NCBI RefSeq assembly: GCF_013003965.1
Contig: NZ_CP053069.1
Location: forward strand, 1,085,419 to 1,149,418
Source of the DNA: Usitatibacter rugosus
GTDB lineage: Bacteria; Pseudomonadota; Gammaproteobacteria; Burkholderiales; Usitatibacteraceae
Reading direction: 5' to 3'
DNA length: 64,000 nt
The notes under the pieces were generated by a model. It had not been told where the DNA came from. It saw nothing but the letters and a program-made list of their open reading frames with translations, and made no database searches. Position 1 is the stretch's first letter, and each line of letters opens with the position of its first letter. The position numbers and the translations under genes were made by a program. Positions 34,861-42,126 of this stretch are shown here, one piece after another.

Positions 34861-34875
34861 GATACCTCTTATAAT
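34846..34875 (+). promoter_or_regulatory. Predicted promoter of the PilB/GspE gene, -35 box from the repeat
   Basis: CTGACC (34846-34851), 18 bases, then a perfect TATAAT (34870-34875). Transcription would start around 34882, only a few bases before the ATG at 34885, giving a very short or leaderless mRNA. Confidence 0.5.
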
Positions 34876-34884
34876 TCCAGCCAT

Positions 34885-36672
34885 ATGGCTACCGCTTCTC
34901 CCCCGAAGGCCTCCGTCGACCGCAAATTGACGCTGAAGGAGGTCTGCGACTGGCTGGTCGAGGACGGCCTCGTCGCCCGCGAGGAAGCGGACAAGATCGT
35001 CCAGGAAGCCAAGTACACGCGCGGCGGCAAGCACCCCCTCGTGACGATCGTGGAGGCGAAGGCCCGCAACGTCGGCACCGGCCAGGCCGCGAACATCGAA
35101 GGCCTCACGCAGTGGCTGGCCGTACGCACCAAGGTGCCGTACTACCACATCGATCCGCTGAAGATCGACCTGAAGGCCGTCACCAAGGTCATGAGCTCGG
35201 ACTACGCGGCCCGACGCGGCATCCTGCCGGTCGAGGTGAAGGGCACGGACGTCACCATCGCCACGAGCGAGCCCTTTTCTTCCAGCTGGGAAGCCGAGCT
35301 CTCGCAGATGCTGCGCCTGAACATCAAGCGCGTGCTCGCCAACCCGATCGACATCGAGCGCTACCAGGGCGAGTTCTTCAACCTCGCGCAGAGCATGAAG
35401 CGCGCGGAGGTCTCGGGGGTGCAGACCTCGGGCCTCTCCAACTTCGAGCAGCTGGTCGAGCTGGGCAAGGCCGGCCGCACGCTCGACGCGAACGACCACC
35501 ACATCGTCCACCTCGTCGACTGGCTGTTCCAGTACGCCTTCGACCAGCGCGCCTCGGACATCCACGTCGAGCCGCGGCGCGAAGCCGGAGTGCTCCGCTT
35601 CCGCATCGACGGCGTGCTGCAGGAGGTCTACCAGGTGCCGTACTCGGTGCTGGTGGCCATGACCTCGCGCATCAAGATCCTCGGCAGGATGGATGTCGTC
35701 GAGAAGCGCCGCCCGCAGGACGGCCGCATCAAGACCCGCATGCCCGACGGCGAGGAGATCGAGCTTCGCCTGTCCACGCTGCCCACCGCCTTCGGCGAGA
35801 AGCTCGTGATGCGGATCTTCGATCCGGAAGTGCTGAAGCGGGACTTCAAGGACTTGGGCTTCACGAAGGAAGAGCACGAGACCTGGCAGCGCATGATCAA
35901 GGAGCCGGGCGGCATCCTCCTCGTTACCGGCCCCACGGGCTCGGGCAAGACGACCACGCTCTACACGACGCTGAAGCAGCTCGCGACGTCGGAAGTGAAC
36001 GTCTGCACCATCGAGGATCCGATCGAGATGGTCGATCCGCGCGTGAACCAGATGCAGGTGCACGCGGAAATCGACCTCACGTTCGCTGCCGGCGTGCGTG
36101 CGCTGATGCGCCAGGATCCGGACATCATCATGGTGGGCGAGATCCGCGACCTCGAGACCGTCGACATGGCGATCCAGGCGGCGCTCACGGGCCACCTCGT
36201 GCTCTCGACGCTCCACACCAACGACGCGCCCAACTCCATCTCGCGCCTGCTCGACCTCGGGGCGCCGGCGTACCTGATCAGCTCCACGCTGATCGGCATC
36301 ATGGCGCAGCGCCTCCTGCGCACGCTGTGCGTGCACTGCAAGGAGAAGGTGCCGTTCCAGCGCGAGGAGGAGCACGCGCTGTGGCATTCCGTGTGCCACC
36401 CGTTCAAGGCGCCGCCGCCCACGGAGGTCTACCGGCCGGTGGGCTGCCTCGAATGCCGCAACACGGGCTACATGGGCCGCATCGGCATCTACGAAATCCT
36501 CCCGATGACGCGCGAGATCAAGAAGCTCATCAGCCAGGAAACGGACATGGTCGCGTTGACGCAGGCCGCCTACAAGGCCGGCATGCGCCCGCTTCGCGTT
36601 TCCGGCGCCACCAAGGTCGCCCAGGGCCTGACCACCTTCGAAGAGGTCCTGAAGGCAGCGCCGCTCGCATGA
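34885..36672 (+). CDS. PilB/GspE-family secretion ATPase
   Basis: 595 residues. It powers assembly of type IV pili or type II secretion pseudopili at the inner membrane. An N-terminal MshEN-like region (residues ~15-170) precedes the ATPase core: Walker A G-P-T-G-S-G-K-T-T, Asp box T-I-E-D-P-I-E, Walker B D-P-D-I-I-M-V-G-E-I-R-D, and His box L-S-T-L-H-T-N-D-A. The zinc-binding C-x2-C...C-x2-C set (C-V-H-C and C-L-E-C) is present. No other pilus gene is nearby. Confidence 0.92.
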   Translation: MATASPPKASVDRKLTLKEVCDWLVEDGLVAREEADKIVQEAKYTRGGKHPLVTIVEAKARNVGTGQAANIEGLTQWLAVRTKVPYYHIDPLKIDLKAVTKVMSSDYAARRGILPVEVKGTDVTIATSEPFSSSWEAELSQMLRLNIKRVLANPIDIERYQGEFFNLAQSMKRAEVSGVQTSGLSNFEQLVELGKAGRTLDANDHHIVHLVDWLFQYAFDQRASDIHVEPRREAGVLRFRIDGVLQEVYQVPYSVLVAMTSRIKILGRMDVVEKRRPQDGRIKTRMPDGEEIELRLSTLPTAFGEKLVMRIFDPEVLKRDFKDLGFTKEEHETWQRMIKEPGGILLVTGPTGSGKTTTLYTTLKQLATSEVNVCTIEDPIEMVDPRVNQMQVHAEIDLTFAAGVRALMRQDPDIIMVGEIRDLETVDMAIQAALTGHLVLSTLHTNDAPNSISRLLDLGAPAYLISSTLIGIMAQRLLRTLCVHCKEKVPFQREEEHALWHSVCHPFKAPPPTEVYRPVGCLECRNTGYMGRIGIYEILPMTREIKKLISQETDMVALTQAAYKAGMRPLRVSGATKVAQGLTTFEEVLKAAPLA

Positions 36673-37073
36673 AGATCCTCGGCATCATGTCGTTCTGCCT
36701 CGTGATCGCGGTGATGCTCGCCTACTACGGCGGCGATCGCCGTGAGAAGCGGGCGCAGCAGAAGGCCGAGCAGCGCGTGCGCGAAACCGAGCGGATGCAG
36801 AACTACGGCCGGCGCAGCGCCCAGGAGCGCACCGAGGCCGCGGAGCGCGCCATGACGGAAGGTCCCGGCGGCCCCGCGCCGGCGGCCACCGAGCCCGTCA
36901 AGAAGGCTTTCTCGAAGGAGGCGTTCGACCGCGAGCAGGAGCGCCGCGACGAACAGACGCGCCGGCGCGTCGAGCGCGAGCGCTACGAGTACGAACGCGA
37001 GCGGCAATACCGCGAATACGAGGCCGCGCGCGAGGAAGAGCAGGCGCGGCGCAACGCCCTCATCAAAGAGTAG
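36669..37073 (+). CDS. Small membrane-anchored, highly charged protein
   Basis: 134 residues; the ATG overlaps the ATPase stop (ATGA), so it is translated with it. One N-terminal membrane helix (residues 3-20) is followed by a long Arg/Glu-rich, probably coiled-coil region (E-R-R-D-E-Q-T-R-R-R-V-E-R-E-R-Y-E-Y). No homologous family was recognised. A role beside the PilB-like ATPase is only suggested by the coupling. Confidence 0.7.
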   Translation: MKILGIMSFCLVIAVMLAYYGGDRREKRAQQKAEQRVRETERMQNYGRRSAQERTEAAERAMTEGPGGPAPAATEPVKKAFSKEAFDREQERRDEQTRRRVERERYEYERERQYREYEAAREEEQARRNALIKE

Positions 37074-37081
37074 GGAGCCGC

Positions 37082-39457
37082 GTGCGGATTTTCCTCCGGA
37101 TCGTCGCGGGCCTGCTGCTGGTCGTCGTCCTCGCCCTCGCCGGCGCCTTCATCTGGCTTCGCCATTCGCTACCCACGACCGAGGGTGAGCTCGTCGCTCG
37201 CGGCATCTCGGCGCCCGTGGAGATCGTGCGCGACAAGGAAGGCGTGCCGCACATCCGCGCCGCCACCGAACGCGACGGCTGGTATGCGATGGGCTACGTC
37301 CACGCGCAGGACCGGCTGTGGCAGATGGAGTTCCAGCGGCGCGTCGCCTCGGGCCGCCTCGCGGAATTCCTCGGCGAGCGCGCCTACGACAACGACCGCC
37401 TCATGCGCACGCTCGGCATCCGCGAGCTCTCGATCACGATCGCCGGCAAGCTCGACGCGAAGACGCGCGAGTCGCTGCAAGCCTATGCCGACGGCGTGAA
37501 CGCCGTGATGGCGGGCTCCCCGCTGCCGCCCGAGTTCACCGTTTTCCGCATCGAGCCCGAGCCGTGGAAGCCCGAGGACACGATCGGCTGGCTCTTCGTG
37601 ATGGCGTGGGACCTCTCCGGCAACTGGCGCTCGGAGCTCTCCCGCGCGCGCTTCGCGGCACAGCTCGGGGCGCTGCGCACCAACGAGATCATGCCGCCGT
37701 ATCCGGGCGATGCCGCGATCGCGTTGCCGGACTACACGGAGCTCTACAAGAAGATCGAGCCGATCGCGGGCCAGCTCATGGCCGCCTTCCCCGGCACCGA
37801 AGAGGCCGTGGGCTCCAACAACTGGGTGCTGGACGGCTCGCATACCGAGAGCGGAAAGCCGTTGCTCGCCAACGATCCGCACCTGGGCCTGCAGGCGCCG
37901 TCGCTCTGGTACCTCGCACACCTCGCGACACCGGAGGGCAACGTCGTCGGTGCCACGCTGCCCGGCGTTCCGTTCGTGGTGCTGGGCCGCAACGACCGCG
38001 TGGCCTGGACGATGACGACCACGGGCGGCGATACGCAGGACCTCTTCGTCGAGCGCGTCGCCCCCAACGACGCCACGCGCTACCTGCTGCCGGGCGGCGG
38101 CACGGCGCCCTTCACCATTCGCGAGGAGGTGATCCGCGTCGGCTCCGAGGAGCGTCGCGTGCGCATCCGCTCGACGCGCCACGGCCCCGTGATCTCGGAT
38201 GCCGTGCGTAACGTCGCGGGCGTGACGCCGAAGGGCCACGTGATCGCGCTCGCATGGGCCGCGCTCACCGAGGAGAACGCCACGGCACGCGGCGGCTTCG
38301 CGCTGAACCGCGCGCGAAACGCCGCCGGCATTGTCGAGGCCGCGCGCGATTTCCACTCGCCGCAGCAGACGCTGGTGTACGCCGACGTCGAGGGGACGAT
38401 CGGCATGATCGCCCCGGCGCTCGTGCCGCGCCGCCGCGCCGACAACGAGGCGATGGGCCGCGTGCCCGTGCCCGGCTGGATCTCGAAGTACGACTGGGAC
38501 GGCCTCGTGCCGTTCGACAACCTGCCCGCGATCGTGAGCCCGCGCACCGGCATGATCGTCACGGCGAACCATCGCATCACGCCGCCGGACTACCGCGAGT
38601 TCATGACGACGGACTGGTTCCCGCCGTACCGTGCCGACCGCGTGGAGAAGGTGCTGCTCGCGCGCGACAAGCACTCGATGATCTCGATGCGCGCATTGCA
38701 AGCCGATGACCTCTCGCGGCTCGCCGTGGAGGCGCTGCCAATGATGGCCGCAGCCGAGCCCACGACGGAGGGCGGAAAGCGCGCGAAGGCGCTGGTGGCC
38801 GGATGGAAGGGCAACATGGCGGTGAACGAGGCCGCGCCGCTCGTCTTCAGCGCCTGGTACCGCGAGTTGACGCGCCTGGTGTATGCCGACGAGCTCGGCT
38901 CGCTCTTCCCCGAAGGCTGGGAGCTGCGCTCGGCCTTCATGATCGGCGTGATGCGAGGCGAGCGTCCCTACGTCGGCTGGTGCGACAACGTGACCACGAA
39001 GGACGCGGAGACGTGCGAGGAGCTGGCATCGCAGGCCTTCGACCTCGCCGCGGCGGATCTCCAGAAGCGCTACGGCGAGGAATCGAAATGGCGCTGGGGG
39101 CACGCGCACTTCGCCGCCGGGCAGCATCGGCCGCTGGGATTCACGCCCGTGGTCGGCCGCCTGTTCAACGTGGAGCCGGAAAGCGCGGGCGATGCGACGA
39201 GCGTGAACGTGGGCGCCACGACGATCCGCGACGAAGCCTTCCCGTTCTCCAATCGCCACGCGCCGAGCCTGCGGGCGATCTACGACTTCTCCAATCTCGA
39301 GAACTCCGTCTTCATGCACTCGACCGGGCAATCCGGGCACGTGGCGTCGAGGTGGTACTCGAACCTCGCGGAGCGCTGGGCCCGCGTGGACTACATCACC
39401 ATTCCCACCAAGCCGGACGCTTCGCAGTCCGCGTACGTGCTGCGCCTGGTGCCCTGA
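37082..39457 (+). CDS. Penicillin acylase family (Ntn-hydrolase) protein
   Basis: 791 residues from a GTG. An N-terminal anchor/signal helix leads to the alpha chain; the D-K-E-G-V-P-H-I-R-A, G-Y-V-H-A-Q-D-R-L-W-Q-M-E block is characteristic. The autocatalytic cleavage site precedes the catalytic serine in V-G-S-N-N-W-V, followed by the beta chain with L-L-A-N-D-P-H-L-G. Family members hydrolyse amide bonds of beta-lactams or acyl-homoserine lactones; the substrate here is unknown, so both are possible. Confidence 0.92.
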   Translation: MRIFLRIVAGLLLVVVLALAGAFIWLRHSLPTTEGELVARGISAPVEIVRDKEGVPHIRAATERDGWYAMGYVHAQDRLWQMEFQRRVASGRLAEFLGERAYDNDRLMRTLGIRELSITIAGKLDAKTRESLQAYADGVNAVMAGSPLPPEFTVFRIEPEPWKPEDTIGWLFVMAWDLSGNWRSELSRARFAAQLGALRTNEIMPPYPGDAAIALPDYTELYKKIEPIAGQLMAAFPGTEEAVGSNNWVLDGSHTESGKPLLANDPHLGLQAPSLWYLAHLATPEGNVVGATLPGVPFVVLGRNDRVAWTMTTTGGDTQDLFVERVAPNDATRYLLPGGGTAPFTIREEVIRVGSEERRVRIRSTRHGPVISDAVRNVAGVTPKGHVIALAWAALTEENATARGGFALNRARNAAGIVEAARDFHSPQQTLVYADVEGTIGMIAPALVPRRRADNEAMGRVPVPGWISKYDWDGLVPFDNLPAIVSPRTGMIVTANHRITPPDYREFMTTDWFPPYRADRVEKVLLARDKHSMISMRALQADDLSRLAVEALPMMAAAEPTTEGGKRAKALVAGWKGNMAVNEAAPLVFSAWYRELTRLVYADELGSLFPEGWELRSAFMIGVMRGERPYVGWCDNVTTKDAETCEELASQAFDLAAADLQKRYGEESKWRWGHAHFAAGQHRPLGFTPVVGRLFNVEPESAGDATSVNVGATTIRDEAFPFSNRHAPSLRAIYDFSNLENSVFMHSTGQSGHVASRWYSNLAERWARVDYITIPTKPDASQSAYVLRLVP

Positions 39458-39463
39458 GCGGCC

Positions 39464-39892
39464 ATGGCCGACCGCAGCGGCGCGCTGCTCCTCATGCGGA
39501 TGATCACGGTGGTGATCGCACTCGCCGTGCTGGCGAGCATCGTCATCGCGGAGGGCCTGGCCGCTTTCTCCAAGACACACGGCTTCGGGATGACCGACGT
39601 GCTCGTGGCGCCGTTCGTCTTCGTGTTCTACGCCGGGCCACCGCTCGCCGTGATCGGCATGGCGTCGCGCTCGAAGTCGATGGTGGCGGGGGCGATTCCG
39701 CTCCTGCTCGCCGCTGCCTTCGCGGGCCTCCTCGTGATCTATCGCCTCGTCCCTTGGCATTTCCATCGCCTGGGCGGCAGTAGCGACGGGGAGATGCAGC
39801 TCCTGATCGTGATGGTGTTCGCGCTCTGGCCGCTCGCCGCGGGCGGCGGCCTGCTCTGGCTCATTCTCAATCGCCTTCGAGCAGATCCTTGA
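39464..39892 (+). CDS. Small integral membrane protein
   Basis: 142 residues, four hydrophobic segments (about 13-32, 45-65, 75-92 and 108-132). No motif of known function. It follows the acylase by six bases and its 3' end overlaps the convergent metalloprotease-like gene by 26 bases. Confidence 0.7.
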   Translation: MADRSGALLLMRMITVVIALAVLASIVIAEGLAAFSKTHGFGMTDVLVAPFVFVFYAGPPLAVIGMASRSKSMVAGAIPLLLAAAFAGLLVIYRLVPWHFHRLGGSSDGEMQLLIVMVFALWPLAAGGGLLWLILNRLRADP

Positions 39893-40379
39893 GCAGGGCG
39901 GACTCCCGCGAATAGAACCCTTCGGTATGGAAGGTCTCGGCGAGCTTGAAATGCTCGTAGTCCAGGTGATGGACGAACTCGTGGACGAGCGTGCGCAGGA
40001 ACGTACGGAATTTGACGAGCTGCTCCTTGCGGGCGGTGCGCATCCAGACGGTGATGACGGCACGCTCGCCTCGGGCGTATTCGTCCAGCTCGCGCGGCTC
40101 GTAGAGACCGTGGAGCTCTCCGTAGTCGTTGCTCGGGCGGCGCTCGAGGACCTTGACCTTCAGCGGCGGCGTGGCGAGGCGGGCATTGAAGGCCTCGACC
40201 AGCGCCTGGCAGGCACGCTCGAGGGCGGCACGATCCCCGCCTTCCAGGGGTGCGGCGATCGCCCGGGCCAGCGGGACCAGGGCGGGGAAATCCGGAATGT
40301 CCACTCGCAGGATCGCATCGCTCTTGCGATAGATGCGCTTGCGGGCGGGCGAGAGCCGGTCGTAGAACGCGAAAGGCAT
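39867..40379 (-). CDS. Putative zinc metalloprotease-like protein with HExxHH motif
   Basis: 170 residues, no signal peptide. The motif V-H-E-F-V-H-H-L-D-Y-E (about residues 133-143) is the zincin H-E-x-x-H, with further acidic residues after it. The surrounding region (F-L-R-T-L-V-H-E-F-V-H-H-L-D) resembles small SprT/Wss1-like or anthrax-factor-like zincins, but the family could not be fixed. The start ATG at 40379 is 93 bases from the divergent phosphatase gene. Confidence 0.75.
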   Translation of the reverse strand: MPFAFYDRLSPARKRIYRKSDAILRVDIPDFPALVPLARAIAAPLEGGDRAALERACQALVEAFNARLATPPLKVKVLERRPSNDYGELHGLYEPRELDEYARGERAVITVWMRTARKEQLVKFRTFLRTLVHEFVHHLDYEHFKLAETFHTEGFYSRESALLKDLLEGD

Positions 40380-40472
40380 GGTCCCCAAAAGTAACGCATC
40401 AGGCCGTAATATGGACGACTTCGGTGGCCGCCAGAGCCGCTGTCTTTTCCACCGCCCCGGACCCCAGAGACC

Positions 40473-42107
40473 ATGAAAAAAATCCTCGCGACACTCGCCG
40501 CGCTTCTCCTGCTTGCCGGTTGTGCCAGCACCCCCGCGCCGACCGCCTCGAAGCCGAAGCTGGTGGTGTTCATGGCGATCGACGGCTTCCCGGAACGCCA
40601 GCTCGTCGACTACCGCGACCAGCTCGCCCCGGACGGCTTCCGCCGCTTCCTCGACCGCGGCACCTGGTTCTCCGACGCGCATTACGGCTACGCGTTCACC
40701 GTGACCGCGGCCGGCCACGCCACGATGCTGACCGGAGCTTATCCGCACCAGACGGCGATCATTGGCAACGAGTGGCGCGATCCCGTCACGGGCGAGATGG
40801 TGTATTGCACCGGCGATCCCACGGCCACCTACATCGGCCACACCACCAAGAAGCTCGACGGCACCAGCCCGAAGAACCTGAAGGTCGATACCGTGGGTGA
40901 TGTGCTTCGCAAGATCGACCCGAATTCGAAGGTGATCGCGATCTCGGGCAAGGACCGCGGCGCGATCCTGCCCGCGGGCCATCGCGGCACCGCCTACATG
41001 TACATGGCGCAGACCGGGCAATTCGCCTCGACCACGTACTACATGAAGGAGCACCCCCCGTGGGTCACCGCGTTCAACGACGCGAAGCCCGCCGACGCGT
41101 ACTTCGGCCGCGAGTGGAAGCCGCTCCTCGACGATGCGTCGTATGCGAAGTCGCTGCCGGACAGCCAGAAGTGGTATCCGAAGGGCGGAGCGCTCCCGAA
41201 GAAGATGGGCGAGGGCAGCGACAAGCCCGGCCCGCTCTATTACGGCGGCCTGCTGCCGAGCCCGTTCGGCGACGACCTCACGCTCAACTTCGCACGCGCG
41301 GCCATCGTGGGCGAGAACCTCGGCACGGACGATTCTCCCGACATCATTTCGATCAGCCTCTCGGGCCACGACTACGTGAACCATGCGTACAGCGCCGAGT
41401 CGCGCCTTTCGCACGACCACACGCTGCAGCTCGATCGCCTGCTCCAGTCCTTCTACCAGGACCTCGACAGGATGGTCGGCAAGGACAACTACGTGCTGAT
41501 CCTCACCGCGGACCACGGCTTCATGCCCGCGCCGGAGGTAAGCCTCGCGGCCGGCCGCAATGCCGGGCGCCAGAGCGGCAGCCAGGCGATCGCGCGCATC
41601 AACGCGGCGCTGGGCAAGCAGTTCGGCGAGGGCGCGTGGGTGAAGTACTTCTCGGCGTCGGCCGCGGAGCTCGACAAGAAGCTCATCGCCGAGCGCAAAG
41701 TCGATCTCGCCGCGATCACCGAGGCGGCCCGCAAGCAGCTCGAAGCGGAAGAGGGCGTGGCCGTGGCCTACACGCGCGCCGAAATCGTGAGCAACAGCCG
41801 CGCCGGCGCGCCGTTCTTCGACCAGATGCGCAAGTCGTGGAATGCGGAGCGCTCGGGGGACATCCAATATGCGTTGAAGCCCTACTGGATGATGACCTCG
41901 AGCACGAGCAGCACCACGCACGGCTCGCCGCATCCGTACGACACCAACATCCCGATCGTCTTCTACGGCCCGGCGTGGATCGGCGCGGGCCGCGTGGACA
42001 CGCGCGTCGAGGAGGCGGACGTCGCGCCGACCATCGCGCGGCTGCTCGGGATCCCGCCGCCCGCCACCGCGGAAGGCAAGCCGCTGCCCCTCACGCCGCC
42101 GCGCTGA
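40473..42107 (+). CDS. PafA-like alkaline phosphatase superfamily lipoprotein
   Basis: 544 residues. The signal peptide ends in a lipobox L-L-A-G-C (cysteine at residue 17). The metal-binding first aspartate is in F-M-A-I-D-G-F-P; the nucleophile is the Thr of A-G-H-A-T-M-L-T-G; later D-H-x-x-x-x-x-D and T-A-D-H-G-F blocks complete the two-zinc site. This layout with a threonine nucleophile is the PhoV/PafA type of phosphomonoesterase/nucleotide pyrophosphatase. It should release phosphate in the periplasm. Confidence 0.9.
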   Translation: MKKILATLAALLLLAGCASTPAPTASKPKLVVFMAIDGFPERQLVDYRDQLAPDGFRRFLDRGTWFSDAHYGYAFTVTAAGHATMLTGAYPHQTAIIGNEWRDPVTGEMVYCTGDPTATYIGHTTKKLDGTSPKNLKVDTVGDVLRKIDPNSKVIAISGKDRGAILPAGHRGTAYMYMAQTGQFASTTYYMKEHPPWVTAFNDAKPADAYFGREWKPLLDDASYAKSLPDSQKWYPKGGALPKKMGEGSDKPGPLYYGGLLPSPFGDDLTLNFARAAIVGENLGTDDSPDIISISLSGHDYVNHAYSAESRLSHDHTLQLDRLLQSFYQDLDRMVGKDNYVLILTADHGFMPAPEVSLAAGRNAGRQSGSQAIARINAALGKQFGEGAWVKYFSASAAELDKKLIAERKVDLAAITEAARKQLEAEEGVAVAYTRAEIVSNSRAGAPFFDQMRKSWNAERSGDIQYALKPYWMMTSSTSSTTHGSPHPYDTNIPIVFYGPAWIGAGRVDTRVEEADVAPTIARLLGIPPPATAEGKPLPLTPPR

Positions 42108-42126
42108 GGCCCACGTACGAGGGTAA

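Noticed and set aside
37169-40063. A 964-codon open frame on the minus strand
   Set aside because: It lies opposite the acylase and neighbouring genes, is rich in His/Arg/Asp without any domain, and is a shadow of high-GC coding on the other strand.
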